Counted from the stretch's first letter, positions 26,617-36,715 are shown. The stretch is DNA of 64,000 nucleotides from Sulfurospirillum arsenophilum NBRC 109478 (GCF_000813345.1 NZ_BBQF01000002.1:496001-560000); one strand, 5' to 3'. Made by a program: numbers and translations. The notes: generated by a model not told the origin, from the sequence alone.

Positions 26617-27405
26617 TTATTGTTTCAAGGCGTTAACAGTTTGAAGCATCTCATCACTGGTCGTAATCGCTTTTGAGTTTGCCTCATACGCACGTTGACC
26701 TGTAATTAAGTCCGTCATCTCTTCAACCAATTGAACGTTACTCATCTCAACAAATTGCTGTCTTGTTTGACCAAGACCATTAAGACCAGGGTTACTGACA
26801 ATGGGATCACCTGACGCACTTGTATTAATAAAGTTATTATCGCCTAAAGAGTGAAGACCTGCTGGATTGATAAAGTTGGCAAGTTCAATTTGACCAATTT
26901 GCTGAGTCGCAGTTGCACCTGCTTGAAGGACGGAGACCATACCATCCACACCAATGGTAATTTGTGTCGCATCCGCAGGGATTGTTAACTGGGGTATCAT
27001 TTGATAACCATCGCTGTTGATGACATTACCATCAGCATCCAATTTAAACGAACCATTTCTAGTATAGCCCGTTGTTCCATCGGGAAGCAAAATTTGGAAG
27101 AAACCATTTCCTGTAATCGCCATATCCAACGAGTTACCTGTCTCTTTAAAGTTACCTTGTGTAAATATCTTTGCAATAGCAGTTGGACGAACACCCAGAC
27201 CGATTTCAATACCTGTTGGTGAAACCGAAGTACCACTGGTTGACGTTCCAGCATACGTCATGGTTTGGTACATCAAATCCGCAAACTCAGCACGTTGCTT
27301 CTTATAACCAATCGTGTTAACGTTTGAAATATTGTTTGATGTGGTATCAATCTGCGTTTGTTGGGCAATCATTCCCGTTGCGGCAGTATAAAGTGATCGA
27401 ATCAT
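26617..27405 (-). CDS. flgG: Flagellar basal-body distal rod protein FlgG
   Basis: 262 aa, the standard FlgG length. The N-terminal helix MIRSLYTAATGMIAQQTQID with NNISNVNTIGYKK is the flagellar axial protein signature. The middle contains GNGFFQILLPDGTTGYTRNG and the C-terminus VQLVEEMTDLITGQRAYEAN. It forms the distal rod in the periplasm between basal body and hook. The gene follows the flgF-type gene with a 16-base gap and shares its sigma-54 promoter. Confidence 0.95.
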   Translation of the reverse strand: MIRSLYTAATGMIAQQTQIDTTSNNISNVNTIGYKKQRAEFADLMYQTMTYAGTSTSGTSVSPTGIEIGLGVRPTAIAKIFTQGNFKETGNSLDMAITGNGFFQILLPDGTTGYTRNGSFKLDADGNVINSDGYQMIPQLTIPADATQITIGVDGMVSVLQAGATATQQIGQIELANFINPAGLHSLGDNNFINTSASGDPIVSNPGLNGLGQTRQQFVEMSNVQLVEEMTDLITGQRAYEANSKAITTSDEMLQTVNALKQ

Positions 27406-27421
27406 TTTTCTTCCTTACTTA

Positions 27422-28225
27422 TTATGCTTTAGTCGAGGCGAGTTTAGAGATAGCTTCTGAATTGAGGTCATTCATATGCGATTTCATAACTTTTTGATAC
27501 ATATCTACAAATCTATTGGTTTCAATCAGCCCAACCATTTCACTGACAGGATTGATATTACTGGTTTCCAAAAAGCCTTGCATCACCAAACTTCCATCTG
27601 TCAGTTCGGTTAATTCATCGGTACTTTTGAATTTATAAAGGCTAGCGCCCTCTTTGATGAGTGACTTGACATCATCACTTTCAACAATGTAAAGACGTCC
27701 AAGTTCATCGTCTCGGTTATAAATTCCACCGCTTTGATCGACTCTTAACTCGCCATCATCAGGTATTGTAATGTACTGTTGATTTTGAAAATAGGTTGCG
27801 GGTAAAACAGGATACCCCTCTTTTGTAGTTAAAACACCTGCACTGTTAAAAGAGAAAGAACCATTTTGTGTTAAACGAATACCATTAGGAGTCTCCACCA
27901 TAAAAAAGGCATCATCACGCTTTAGTGCAAAATCAAGCGTATTACCCGTGTTTTTAATTGCACCTTGGTCGTATTTAATATACTCTTCAACCACTTGAGG
28001 CACTCTTGTTCCAACGGCATTGATAAACTTGCTTGCTTCTTTGGTATTGTCACGAAGGGGCATCTCATCTTTGTATTCTTGAAAAATACGTTTAAAATCA
28101 CCCACAACAACATCATCTCTTTTGAACGCTGTGGTATTTAAATTGGCAAGATTGTTGGAGATGACATCCAGTTTATTAAACTGTGTGACCATCGCTCCCG
28201 TTACGCTGTAATAGCTGCTTTGCAT
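27422..28225 (-). CDS. flgF: Flagellar basal-body rod protein, FlgF/FlgG2 type
   Basis: 267 aa from the ATG at 28225; the in-frame GTG upstream is unlikely because GGGA lies directly between it and this ATG. It has the rod-protein N-terminus with LDVISNNLANLNTTAFKRDD, the central domain (DDAFFMVETPNGIRLTQNG) and the C-terminal MVGLIETNRFVDMYQKVMK. In Campylobacter the equivalent gene before flgG has been named flgG2 or flgF. It is a proximal rod component. Sigma-54 control is indicated by the promoter just upstream. Confidence 0.88.
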   Translation of the reverse strand: MQSSYYSVTGAMVTQFNKLDVISNNLANLNTTAFKRDDVVVGDFKRIFQEYKDEMPLRDNTKEASKFINAVGTRVPQVVEEYIKYDQGAIKNTGNTLDFALKRDDAFFMVETPNGIRLTQNGSFSFNSAGVLTTKEGYPVLPATYFQNQQYITIPDDGELRVDQSGGIYNRDDELGRLYIVESDDVKSLIKEGASLYKFKSTDELTELTDGSLVMQGFLETSNINPVSEMVGLIETNRFVDMYQKVMKSHMNDLNSEAISKLASTKA

Positions 28226-28263
28226 TGTTTTTCCCACTGTTTTTAGAATCTTTCCCTAGTTAA

Positions 28264-28279
28264 AGCAACTCCTGTTCCA
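28264..28279 (-). promoter_or_regulatory. Sigma-54 promoter of flgF-flgG
   Basis: On the minus strand TGGAACAGGAGTTGCT has the GG-N10-GC spacing and the TTGC -12 element of RpoN promoters, about 38 bases before the flgF start. Rod genes are RpoN-dependent in Campylobacter. Confidence 0.75.
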
Positions 28280-28324
28280 CTTTATGAGATGAGAGCATTC
28301 AATGACATTTAAAAAAAAACTCGG

Positions 28325-28330
28325 TATAAT
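28325..28330 (+). promoter_or_regulatory. -10 element (TATAAT) of rpoD
   Basis: A perfect TATAAT preceded by GG and an A-tract, 71 bases before the rpoD start. No clear -35 box. Confidence 0.65.
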
Positions 28331-28400
28331 CCACATCTTTTATTAAAGAAATTTAGAAATTTTCCACCTCCACATACCTTACTCAAGGAGAGTTACACTT

Positions 28401-30257
28401 ATGGCTTCAAAAGAACTCTATACAGCATTAGAAGAACTTTTTGCAGAAAATGAAAAAGCATACGTCACTTACGAAAACGTAATGGATCTTTTTATCAAGC
28501 CTCCAACCCCTGCAAATGTTAAAAAACTAATGACCCTTTTAGAAAAATACAAAGTCACCTTAATCTCTTCTGCTGAAATTGCCAAAATGCGCAACAAAGA
28601 AGAAGCGAGAAGAAGAGAAGAAGAGCGCCAAAAAATCAAAGATGATGCTCTTGAAGAAGAGTTTGACCTTGCCAGCGAAAAAGAACTCCTAGAGTGGTCA
28701 CGCAGTGATAGCCCTGTTAGAATGTATCTTCGTGAAATGGGACAAATCTCACTTCTAACCAAAGATGAAGAGATCGACATCAGTAAAAAAATCGAATTCG
28801 GTGAAGATATCATCATCGATGCGTTCTGTTCCGTTCCTTACCTTATCGACTTTATTCTAGACTATAAAGAAGCACTGATCAACCGTGAACGTCGTGTAAA
28901 AGAGCTTTTCAAAACCTTTGAAGATGACAGCGATGATGGTGATGATGAAGAAGAGTTTGACGAAGAAGATGGTGAAGAAGGTGAAGAGAAAAAAACCTTC
29001 TCAAAAAAAGACAACACGAGAACTGAAAAAGTTATCGAGAGCTTTAAGTCATTAGAGAAAGCGAAAAAAGATTGGCTCAAAAGTCTTACAAGACCACCTG
29101 AAGAGAATTTAGATGATGCTGAAGAGATGATGAACTACGATCTTGGTTTGGCGTACAAAAAGAAACTTCTTAAAGACGCATTGATGGATCTAGGGCCTAC
29201 CAGTAAGCTCATTAACGAACTTGTAAAATCTATGGAAACAGCGCTTAAAAGTGACTTTGAGTTCGATAAAGAGCTTAAGCGTTTAGAGTACCGTTTACCA
29301 CTTTTCAATGATACACTCAGAGAAAATCACGTTAAACTTTTGACGAGCATTGTTGATCTTAACAAAGAAGACATCACCACAATGGTTCCTGAAGCCACAA
29401 TGGTTTCTACCTATATGGAGATCAAAAAGCTTTTCCAAACCAAGGAAGCGAGTAAACAAGGTTTCGATCTTGATCCTGAAAAACTCAAAGAAGTTCTTGA
29501 GCAGATCAAACGGGGTAAGAAAATTGCTGACGAGTCTAAAACCCGTATGGCAAAATCAAACTTACGTCTGGTTGTTTCCATTGCAAAACGTTACACCAAC
29601 AGAGGTTTACCATTCTTGGATCTTATTCAAGAAGGAAATATCGGTTTGATGAAAGCGGTTGATAAATTTGAGTACAAAAAAGGCTACAAATTCTCGACTT
29701 ACGCCACATGGTGGATTCGCCAAGCCATTTCACGTGCCATTGCTGATCAAGCGCGTACGATTCGTATTCCGATCCACATGATCGAGACAATCAACCGTAT
29801 CAATAAGATCATTCGTAAACACCTTCAAGAAGAAGGTAAAGAGCCTGACATCGAAACCATCGCTTTAGAAGTGGGTTTGAGTGCCGATAAAGTTAAAAAC
29901 GTCATCAAAATCACCAAAGAGCCTATTTCGTTGGAAGCACCTATTGGTAATGAAGACGATGGTAAATTTGGCGATTTTGTTGAAGATAAAACCTCTGTTG
30001 CACCGCTTGATTTCATCTTGAAATCGGATCTTAAAGATCAGATCGATGAAGTACTCGATCAACTCAATGACAGAGAAAAAGCGGTTATTCGTATGCGTTT
30101 TGGTTTAATGCACGATGAGAGTGATAGAACGCTCGAAGAGATTGGTAAAGAGCTTAACGTAACGCGTGAGCGTGTTCGCCAGATCGAAAGTTCTGCGATT
30201 AAAAAACTGAAACATCCTAAAGTGGGACGTAAACTTAAAAACTACATCGAAAGTTAA
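28401..30257 (+). CDS. rpoD: RNA polymerase primary sigma factor RpoD
   Basis: 618 aa. Region 1.2 starts at [21 protein letters not shown]. An acidic insert around residues 173-197 ([20 protein letters not shown]) lies in the non-conserved region. Regions 2.1-2.4 contain [20 protein letters not shown] and [20 protein letters not shown]. Region 3 follows, and region 4.2 has the helix-turn-helix [20 protein letters not shown]. It directs general transcription. GGAG lies before the ATG at 28401. Two bases separate it from the downstream PAS-like gene, so the two are co-transcribed. Confidence 0.97.
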   Translation: MASKELYTALEELFAENEKAYVTYENVMDLFIKPPTPANVKKLMTLLEKYKVTLISSAEIAKMRNKEEARRREEERQKIKDDALEEEFDLASEKELLEWSRSDSPVRMYLREMGQISLLTKDEEIDISKKIEFGEDIIIDAFCSVPYLIDFILDYKEALINRERRVKELFKTFEDDSDDGDDEEEFDEEDGEEGEEKKTFSKKDNTRTEKVIESFKSLEKAKKDWLKSLTRPPEENLDDAEEMMNYDLGLAYKKKLLKDALMDLGPTSKLINELVKSMETALKSDFEFDKELKRLEYRLPLFNDTLRENHVKLLTSIVDLNKEDITTMVPEATMVSTYMEIKKLFQTKEASKQGFDLDPEKLKEVLEQIKRGKKIADESKTRMAKSNLRLVVSIAKRYTNRGLPFLDLIQEGNIGLMKAVDKFEYKKGYKFSTYATWWIRQAISRAIADQARTIRIPIHMIETINRINKIIRKHLQEEGKEPDIETIALEVGLSADKVKNVIKITKEPISLEAPIGNEDDGKFGDFVEDKTSVAPLDFILKSDLKDQIDEVLDQLNDREKAVIRMRFGLMHDESDRTLEEIGKELNVTRERVRQIESSAIKKLKHPKVGRKLKNYIES

Positions 30258-30259
30258 CC

Positions 30260-30946
30260 ATGAGTAGTTTTGCAGAAGCATGGATTGAACACGATTACAA
30301 TCCTTTTATTGTTTTTGATAGTACCGGTAAGATCATTTCCCTCAACCAAGAAGCGCAATACCTTCTTGGTGAGGTCAACCACAAAAAAATCTTTGATATC
30401 GCCCAAACCTATGCCAGTATGACCTATGGTTTTAAAACCACCATCGTGGATATCTCGTTTAGTTCGTATAAATTTTATGCGATTACGGTGGGTTATACCG
30501 ATGAAACATCCATAGGCATCAAGCTTTATAAGAGTGCCACTAAGAAATTTGCAAATGTTGAAGAGTATGGCGAGAGCGTGAACATCTACGCACTTCTAGA
30601 TCTGTGCATCAGCGCTTCTTCTACCAATGCAAATATCAAATTTAAAAAAGAGTTTGACCCAACCTTCCCAGATGTTCGACTCAAAGTCGAAGACTTTATG
30701 AAGCTCCTCACCAAAGTCTATCAGTCTCATATCAACTCTACCGTCATCACCACACGTTTAGCGCTGATTACAGGTGAATACATTCGATTTAACACTAAAA
30801 AATACCCTATTTTTGCCATCTCCATCAAAGGTGATAGCAGAGATAGGAACTATGAAAAAAACATTGAAGAGATTGCCGTAAAAGCTAACTGCACCATCCA
30901 TTTTGAAAACGATGAAACACTGATTCACTCGGCGATGGTTTCCTAA
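30260..30946 (+). CDS. PAS-like protein co-transcribed with rpoD
   Basis: 228 aa. Residues about 10-90 look like a PAS domain (NPFIVFDSTGKIISLNQEAQ, then YLLGE). The C-terminal 120 residues have an arrangement like a degenerate histidine-kinase region (DLCISASSTNANIKFKKEFD; LTKVYQSHINSTVITTRLAL) but no phospho-acceptor His or GxG motif. It starts two bases after the rpoD stop. The tight coupling suggests a conserved partner, perhaps a signal-sensing modulator. No function is assigned. Confidence 0.65.
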   Translation: MSSFAEAWIEHDYNPFIVFDSTGKIISLNQEAQYLLGEVNHKKIFDIAQTYASMTYGFKTTIVDISFSSYKFYAITVGYTDETSIGIKLYKSATKKFANVEEYGESVNIYALLDLCISASSTNANIKFKKEFDPTFPDVRLKVEDFMKLLTKVYQSHINSTVITTRLALITGEYIRFNTKKYPIFAISIKGDSRDRNYEKNIEEIAVKANCTIHFENDETLIHSAMVS

Positions 30947-30952
30947 AAAATC

Positions 30953-30985
30953 TTTACATGTAAAGTCATTTGGCTTTACATGTAA
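30953..30985. terminator. Terminator built from two TTTACATGTAAA copies (rpoD operon end)
   Basis: TTACATGTAAAG and CTTTACATGTAA form a perfect 12-bp stem with the loop TCATTTGG, followed by CTTTTATTT. The first copy starts 6 bases after the stop. It serves the + strand and possibly also the convergent HxlR gene. Confidence 0.8.
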
Positions 30986-30992
30986 CTTTTAT

Positions 30993-31367
30993 TTATGAGC
31001 TTAAACACGATTCTCCATCAAGCGCCTCACCTGGTTTCATATGCTCTTTTCCCCACTGATACATTAAACTTAAAATAGGTATGAGCGTTTCGCCCTCTTG
31101 CGTGAGTGAGTATTCCACTTTCGGAGGTACTTGATTGTACTGTTCCCTGTGAATAATGTTATTACGCTCTAACTCTTTGAGCTGTTGGCTTAATGTTTTG
31201 TGTGCAATGGGCTGTAACATCTCTTTTAAGCGATTGTAGCGAATGACTTTTGATTCAGATATCTTCCACAAAATAATCCACTTCCACTTTCCCTCCAAAA
31301 TCGACATCGCATAATACATAGGACATTTTTCGTATTTATCACTGAAATTTTCCATTTTTTGCTCCAT
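30993..31367 (-). CDS. HxlR-family transcriptional regulator
   Basis: 124 aa. Winged-helix HxlR signature: CPMYYAMSILEGKWKWIILW near the N-terminus, then RYNRLKEMLQPIAHKTLSQQ and LKELERNNIIHREQYNQVPPK. It probably senses electrophiles, quinones or redox stress through the N-terminal Cys (residue 15), as in HypR or YodB. It is divergent from an NAD(P)H oxidoreductase, with a palindromic operator in the 101-base spacer. Two Met starts are possible (31367 or 31355); GGGAA favours the first. Confidence 0.9.
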   Translation of the reverse strand: MEQKMENFSDKYEKCPMYYAMSILEGKWKWIILWKISESKVIRYNRLKEMLQPIAHKTLSQQLKELERNNIIHREQYNQVPPKVEYSLTQEGETLIPILSLMYQWGKEHMKPGEALDGESCLSS

Positions 31368-31381
31368 TACTTCCCTTTTGG

Positions 31382-31396
31382 TTAGTATATAACTAA
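31382..31396. promoter_or_regulatory. HxlR-type operator, TTAGT-N5-ACTAA
   Basis: The 15-base palindrome TTAGTATATAACTAA lies 15 bases before the HxlR start and upstream of the oxidoreductase -10 TATAAT (31431-31436). Size and symmetry fit a winged-helix dimer. Confidence 0.65.
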
Positions 31397-31468
31397 AAAG
31401 TTCATTCTATACTTAAGTCATAAATAACCCTATAATTCAATTCAACAAACTCTTTAGAAGGAATACCG

Positions 31469-32152
31469 ATGAAAATTATAGCGATCAATGGGAGTCCACG
31501 CAAAAATGCCAACACCGCAACCCTGCTTAAAAATGCCCTTGAAGGTGCCGCAAAACAAGGTGCGCAAACAGAGCTGATCCATCTTTACGATCTTAACTAT
31601 CAAGGATGTGTGAGTTGCTTTGCCTGTAAACTCAAAAGCGGAAAATCCTATGGCAAATGCGCGCATAAAGATGAGCTCAAACCCCTTCTTGAAAAGCTAC
31701 GAGATGCCGATGCCATTCTCTTAGGCTCACCCATTTACTTTGGAAATATTACTGGCATGATGCGCTCTTTCATCGAACGATTAGCCTTTCAATACACCCT
31801 TTACGATGTCAATTACTCCTCTTTATTTCCCAGAAAAATACCTATAGGATTAATGTATACGATGAATTTAGATGAAAAAAGAATGCGAGAATGGGGTTAT
31901 GTTGAAGCACTTAGTGGTCTTGAAAAGAGGCTTGGAAGTATTTTTGGTTCTTCTGAAGCACTTTATGTCACCGATACCTATCAGTTTAAAGACTACTCCA
32001 AATACGAAGTAACCGCTTTTAGTGAACCTCTCAAAGCCAAAAGGCGCAAAGAGGTGTTTCCAATAGATTGTGAAAAAGCGTTTGATATGGGCGTACGATT
32101 TGCCACACAAGGTGTTTCATCTTCTTTTTACAGTGAAGTTGAGCCTCATTAA
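31469..32152 (+). CDS. NAD(P)H-dependent flavin oxidoreductase, flavodoxin fold
   Basis: 227 aa. The FMN loop is INGSPRKNANTATLLKNALE. CVSCFACKLKSGKSYGKCAHKD is a Cys-rich segment, and GSPIYFGNITGMMRSFIERL is the second flavin contact. It is a paralogue of the protein at 1782. The divergent HxlR regulator suggests induction by electrophiles such as quinones or diamide, giving a detoxifying reductase. Preceded by TAGAAGGAATACCG; followed by a paired-palindrome terminator. Confidence 0.82.
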   Translation: MKIIAINGSPRKNANTATLLKNALEGAAKQGAQTELIHLYDLNYQGCVSCFACKLKSGKSYGKCAHKDELKPLLEKLRDADAILLGSPIYFGNITGMMRSFIERLAFQYTLYDVNYSSLFPRKIPIGLMYTMNLDEKRMREWGYVEALSGLEKRLGSIFGSSEALYVTDTYQFKDYSKYEVTAFSEPLKAKRRKEVFPIDCEKAFDMGVRFATQGVSSSFYSEVEPH

Positions 32153-32164
32153 AAGCAGAGTAAC

Positions 32165-32199
32165 GTTTACATGTAAAGTTTTCAATTTTACATGTAAAC
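32165..32199. terminator. Bidirectional terminator built from two TTTACATGTAAA copies
   Basis: GTTTACATGTAAA (32165-32177) and TTTACATGTAAAC (32187-32199) make a perfect 13-bp stem with a 9-base loop, followed by ATTTTTAA. It lies between the convergent oxidoreductase and SapC genes. Confidence 0.8.
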
Positions 32200-32218
32200 A
32201 TTTTTAATGCAAAAAAGC

Positions 32219-32908
32219 CTATAGCCCCAATCGTCTAATATTGCTTAACGAAATAAGATGAGCTGTCATAAAAGGGGTAGCTCCTTTTTTGTAGATATCA
32301 AGCTTTTTCTTTTCACTTAAGTGAGCCAGTTTTTCTTCATTAAGCGTAAAAAATCCATTAATGGTATGTGCTTTACCTTCTTCATCGAGAACATTGGCAC
32401 TTTGTTGAACCAATAATTCCCACGTTTCTAACTCTTTAATAAAAGTGTTACACGCGTGTAACTCGCCTTGGAAACGAACAAGAAAATCCAAAGTATTTTT
32501 TGTCAAATCACTGGGTGTTTTATCGTCCTTAAAGAGAGCACGTTGTTGGTTAGATGCCGTTAATTCCTCCAAAGCATCTTCTTCAATTCCTAAAGAAAAA
32601 CCCTCTTGTCCTTCATTTTGAACCAAAACAAACGGATAACGTCTCAAAAATGCAGGAAGATATTTTCCTTTTTTAAAGCGACGATTTTCATCCAAGTAAA
32701 CATTTTTATCGTTAAAGCCAAGGAGTGCAATAGCGAGCCAATCTCCTTCTTGATTTTTAGTAAACAAAATCGGATAATCTTTGCATGCTTCGTAAAACTC
32801 TCCAATTCCCAAGGGTACGCTTATCATCGTTTCTAAGTTGGGGTAACGAATTGCGTCATTGACGGCTTTAGTTTGATCGTGTGGTTGGTTTATAATATGC
32901 ATTGCCAT
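32219..32908 (-). CDS. SapC family protein
   Basis: 229 aa without a signal peptide. It follows the SapC pattern: ISVPLGIGEFYEACKDYPILF, FTKNQEGDWLAIALLGFNDK, LPAFLRRYPFVLV and a late GFFTLNEEKLAHLS. The family was named after a Campylobacter S-layer locus, but its role is not established; many members are found in bacteria without S-layers. The gene is isolated, with a 146-base spacer before it. Confidence 0.8.
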   Translation of the reverse strand: MAMHIINQPHDQTKAVNDAIRYPNLETMISVPLGIGEFYEACKDYPILFTKNQEGDWLAIALLGFNDKNVYLDENRRFKKGKYLPAFLRRYPFVLVQNEGQEGFSLGIEEDALEELTASNQQRALFKDDKTPSDLTKNTLDFLVRFQGELHACNTFIKELETWELLVQQSANVLDEEGKAHTINGFFTLNEEKLAHLSEKKKLDIYKKGATPFMTAHLISLSNIRRLGL

Positions 32909-33020
32909 GATGTTATGTTCCTCTAATTGGTAGTTGTATAGAGTGTATCATAGCATTTTCAGTACAAATTTTTACTTGCTTGGTGGAAGAGAGATGAAGT
33001 TATTTTGTTTAGATAAAGAA

Positions 33021-33045
33021 GCGGTTACATTTTACATGTAACCGC
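33021..33045 (-). terminator. Terminator of acs containing a TTTACATGTAA copy
   Basis: GCGGTTACAT and ATGTAACCGC form a 10-bp stem with a five-base loop, 9 bases after the acs stop, followed on the minus strand by TTCTTTAT. The loop and inner stem include TTTACATGTAA. Confidence 0.8.
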
Positions 33046-33054
33046 GGTGAAAGA

Positions 33055-35001
33055 CTAAAATTCGATAAGGTTTTGGATTTTCTCAACGATACTTGGATCT
33101 TCAAGCGTTGAGATGTCTTGCGTAATAGGCTCTTTTTTCGCAATTGAGCGAAGGATTCTGCGCATGATTTTACCACTTCTAGTTTTTGGTAAACCCGGTA
33201 CGAAGCGGATTGCATCAAGTTTAGCGATATTACCGATCTCTTTAACAATGAGCTTGTTGAGCTCTTGGATCATGTAAACCTCTTCACTGAGTGAATCCGT
33301 ACTCTTAATAACGATGTATGCAAAGATGCCCTCACCTTTGATCGCATCTGGGCGTCCGACAACAGCAACCTCTGCAACGTTTTCATGGTGAGCAAGAACT
33401 GCTTCAATCTCCGCTGTACCGATTCTATGTCCTGAAACGTTGATAACGTCGTCTGTTCGTCCTGTAATGACGATGTAACCATCATCATCGTACATCGCAC
33501 CATCGCCTGAGAAGTAAACCGGTTTACCGTCTTTCTTACAATCCCCAAAATAGGACTTCACAAAACGGTCACTATCGCCCCAGATATTACGAATCATTGA
33601 AGGCCAAGGTTTGGTGATACACAAGAACCCTTTTTCACCTTTTGGTGTTGGATTGCCGTGCTCATCAATGATTTCTGCTTTAATGCCCGGAAGTGGGAAT
33701 GTAGCAGAACCAGGTTTAATCGGTGTTGCACCCGGAAGTGGCGTAATCATATGACCACCCGTCTCTGTTTGCCACCATGTATCAACGATTGGGCAGTTTC
33801 CTCCACCAATTTGCTCATAGTACCACATCCACGCATCAGGATTGATCGGCTCACCAACAGTTCCAAGCACTTTTAGAGAACTTAGGTCGTACTTTGAAGG
33901 AGCATCCGCACCCTCTTTGTGAAGTAAACGAATCGCTGTTGGAGCGGTATAGAACTGATTGACTCTGTGTTCTTCGATCATACTCCACCATCTGCCTACA
34001 TCTGGGAATGTTGGAACACCTTCATACATAATGGTCGTTGCACCCATCGCAAGTGGACCATAAACAATGTACGTATGTCCTGTAATCCAACCAACATCCG
34101 CTGTACACCAGAAAGTGTCATTCTCTTTAACATCAAAAACGTGTTCCATCGTGTACTGTGCCCAAAGAATGTAGCCAGCACTTCCGTGTTGAACACCTTT
34201 TGGTTTACCTGTACTTCCTGATGTGTAGAGCAAGAAGAGCGGATCTTCTGAGTCCATCCACTCAGGATCACAGTACTGAGACTCGTTCATTATAATCTCG
34301 TTGTAAACATAATCGCGTCCTGGAACGTACTCGATATCTTCAAAGTTTCTCTGAACGATAAGCACTTTTTCACAACATTCACAGCCAACGCTAAGAGCTT
34401 CATCAACAACAGGTTTTAACATATACGGTTTACCACGACGGAATGCACCATCGGCTGTAATAACCAATTTTGCCTCAGCATCTTGGATACGATCACGCAA
34501 AGCTTCAGCAGAGAATCCACCAAAAACAACAGAGTGAATCGCACCAATTTTTGCACAAGCAAGCATCGCAAAAGCAGCCTCAGGAATCATTGGCATATAT
34601 AAAACAACCCGATCGCCTTTTTTGATACCAAATTTATTACGCATCAAGTTCGCTAAACGGTTAACGCGGTAAAAAAGTTGAAGATAGGTGATGATACGAC
34701 GTTTACCATCTTCACCTTCCCAGATAATCGCCGCTTTATTTTTACGTGTCTTTAGATGACGTCCCAAACACTGATGCGTAACATTTAATTTGCCACCTTC
34801 GAACCATTTGTAGAACGGAGCATTATCTTCATTTAATACTCTGTCATAAGGCTTAAACCACTCAATTTTCTCACGTGCTAGCTTATCCCAATATCCTTCA
34901 AAATCCTCGTCTGCTTGGATACAAAGCTCCTTATACTCACACATGTTCTTAATTCTGGCTTCTTTGCTTAAAGCTCTACTTGGTTCAAAAAGTTGTGACA
35001 T
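33055..35001 (-). CDS. acs: Acetyl-CoA synthetase
   Basis: 648 aa, the typical Acs length. It converts acetate, ATP and CoA to acetyl-CoA via acetyl-AMP. Visible are [20 protein letters not shown] (P loop), [31 protein letters not shown] and the acetylatable Lys in [22 protein letters not shown] precedes the ATG at 35001. It lies downstream of actP, separated by a 70-base spacer with a hairpin that may modulate read-through. Scavenging of low acetate is the likely role. Confidence 0.96.
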   Translation of the reverse strand: MSQLFEPSRALSKEARIKNMCEYKELCIQADEDFEGYWDKLAREKIEWFKPYDRVLNEDNAPFYKWFEGGKLNVTHQCLGRHLKTRKNKAAIIWEGEDGKRRIITYLQLFYRVNRLANLMRNKFGIKKGDRVVLYMPMIPEAAFAMLACAKIGAIHSVVFGGFSAEALRDRIQDAEAKLVITADGAFRRGKPYMLKPVVDEALSVGCECCEKVLIVQRNFEDIEYVPGRDYVYNEIIMNESQYCDPEWMDSEDPLFLLYTSGSTGKPKGVQHGSAGYILWAQYTMEHVFDVKENDTFWCTADVGWITGHTYIVYGPLAMGATTIMYEGVPTFPDVGRWWSMIEEHRVNQFYTAPTAIRLLHKEGADAPSKYDLSSLKVLGTVGEPINPDAWMWYYEQIGGGNCPIVDTWWQTETGGHMITPLPGATPIKPGSATFPLPGIKAEIIDEHGNPTPKGEKGFLCITKPWPSMIRNIWGDSDRFVKSYFGDCKKDGKPVYFSGDGAMYDDDGYIVITGRTDDVINVSGHRIGTAEIEAVLAHHENVAEVAVVGRPDAIKGEGIFAYIVIKSTDSLSEEVYMIQELNKLIVKEIGNIAKLDAIRFVPGLPKTRSGKIMRRILRSIAKKEPITQDISTLEDPSIVEKIQNLIEF

Positions 35002-35031
35002 AGTTACTATCCTTTTTCATAATTTATTAAC

Positions 35032-35055
35032 ACCTCTTGGTTTTATCCAAGAGGT
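35032..35055. terminator. Hairpin between actP and acs
   Basis: ACCTCTTGG and CCAAGAGGT form a 9-bp perfect stem with a 6-base loop. No T-run follows on the minus strand, so it may be a processing or partial-termination site rather than a full terminator. Confidence 0.55.
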
Positions 35056-35071
35056 TGAATTTTTATACTAT

Positions 35072-36715
35072 TTAGTGACTTGAAGAGCCTTCCGCTCCGA
35101 TACCTGTTTGACTTCTGATATACTGATGGTCATACGCCGCTATCTCTTTTGCCGCATTTTCGCTCTTATCCATTAAAGAGAAGATCCAGATGCCTGCAAA
35201 CGCTATGGTCATTGAAAACAACGCTGGGTTGCCGTAAGCATAGATCGCTGTTTTATTGCCTAAAACATCCACCCAAACTGCTTTACTAAGAACAACCAAC
35301 ACAATCGCTGTTAAAAGTCCCAAGCTACCGCCCCAGACTGCACCTTTAGTTGTAAGCTTTCTCCAGAACATTGAGAGGAAAAGAATCGGGAAGTTAGCAC
35401 TTGCTGCAATCGCAAACGCAAGTCCTACCATGAACGCGATATTTTGCTTTTCAAATGCAATGCCTAAAATAATCGCTACGATACCAAGAGCAATCGTAGA
35501 GTACTTAGAAACTCTCATCTCTGTCATTTCATCCACACGACCTCTTGCAAATACGTTTGCATAAAGATCATGGCTTACAGCACTTGCACCTGCAAGTGTA
35601 AGGCCAGAAACAACCGCTAAAATCGTTGCAAATGCAACCGCTGAGATAAATCCTAGGAATAAGTTTCCACCAATCGCATGTGCTGTGTGAATCGCAGACA
35701 TGTTACCACCACCGATGATACCACCTTTGATTGGATCAAGGTACGTTGGATCATTTGTAAGTAATACGATAGCACCGAAACCTATGATAAATGTTAAAAT
35801 ATAAAAATAACCTATAAATCCAGTTGCAAAAAAGACAGATTTTCTTGCCTCTTTAGCATCGCTTACAGTAAAGAAACGCATCAAGATATGTGGAAGACCT
35901 GCGGTTCCAAACATCAAGGCAATTCCTAAGCTAATCGCTGAAATTGGGTCACTTACCAAGCCTCCGGGAGCCATGATAGATGCACTTTTTTTAACAGCAA
36001 CCGCTTGTGCAAAGAGTGACTCAAAGCTAAATCCTACTTTGTACATAATCATGATTGCCATGAACGATGCACCTGAAAGAAGTAAAACTGCTTTGATGAT
36101 CTGAACCCATGTTGTTGCCAACATGCCACCAAAAGTAACATATAAAATCATCAAGATACCCACCATGATGACCGCATACTCATAATCAAGTCCAAATAAG
36201 ATCTGAATCAACTGACCCGCACCAACCATTTGAGCGATCAAATAAAGTGCTACCGTTGCCAATGAACCAAGGGCAGCAAGTACACGAATCGGTGTTTGTT
36301 GTAAACGATACGATGCAACATCACTAAAGGTATATTTACCTAAGTTTCTAAGCTGTTCTGCGACCAAGAAAAGGATGATCGGCCAACCGACTAAGAAGCC
36401 GATAGAATAGATAAGACCATCAAATCCTTTGAGGTAAACAAGTCCTGAAATTCCTAGGAATGATGCAGCAGACATGTAGTCACCCGCGATCGCTAGACCA
36501 TTTTGGAAACCTGTAATGCCTCCGCCTGCGGTGTAAAAATCTTTAGCCGTTTTGGTTCTTTTTGCAGCCCAGTAGGTAATGCCTAATGTTGCAAAAACAA
36601 AGAGAACAAACATAATGATTGCAGAAACATTCAAGTCTCGCTTACCACTAAATTGAGCATCGCCTGCTGCAAATAAAACATTTGAAAGTGCTAAAAGTAA
36701 TAAGCCCCATTTCAT
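35072..36715 (-). CDS. actP: Cation/acetate symporter ActP
   Basis: 547 aa of the sodium:solute symporter family. A signal-like first segment ([18 protein letters not shown]) is followed by about 13 membrane helices. Typical segments are [36 protein letters not shown] and [20 protein letters not shown]. It imports acetate, and perhaps glycolate or pyruvate. It overlaps the DUF485 gene by 4 bases, the usual yjcH-actP arrangement, and is followed by acs. Confidence 0.95.
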   Translation of the reverse strand: MKWGLLLLALSNVLFAAGDAQFSGKRDLNVSAIIMFVLFVFATLGITYWAAKRTKTAKDFYTAGGGITGFQNGLAIAGDYMSAASFLGISGLVYLKGFDGLIYSIGFLVGWPIILFLVAEQLRNLGKYTFSDVASYRLQQTPIRVLAALGSLATVALYLIAQMVGAGQLIQILFGLDYEYAVIMVGILMILYVTFGGMLATTWVQIIKAVLLLSGASFMAIMIMYKVGFSFESLFAQAVAVKKSASIMAPGGLVSDPISAISLGIALMFGTAGLPHILMRFFTVSDAKEARKSVFFATGFIGYFYILTFIIGFGAIVLLTNDPTYLDPIKGGIIGGGNMSAIHTAHAIGGNLFLGFISAVAFATILAVVSGLTLAGASAVSHDLYANVFARGRVDEMTEMRVSKYSTIALGIVAIILGIAFEKQNIAFMVGLAFAIAASANFPILFLSMFWRKLTTKGAVWGGSLGLLTAIVLVVLSKAVWVDVLGNKTAIYAYGNPALFSMTIAFAGIWIFSLMDKSENAAKEIAAYDHQYIRSQTGIGAEGSSSH

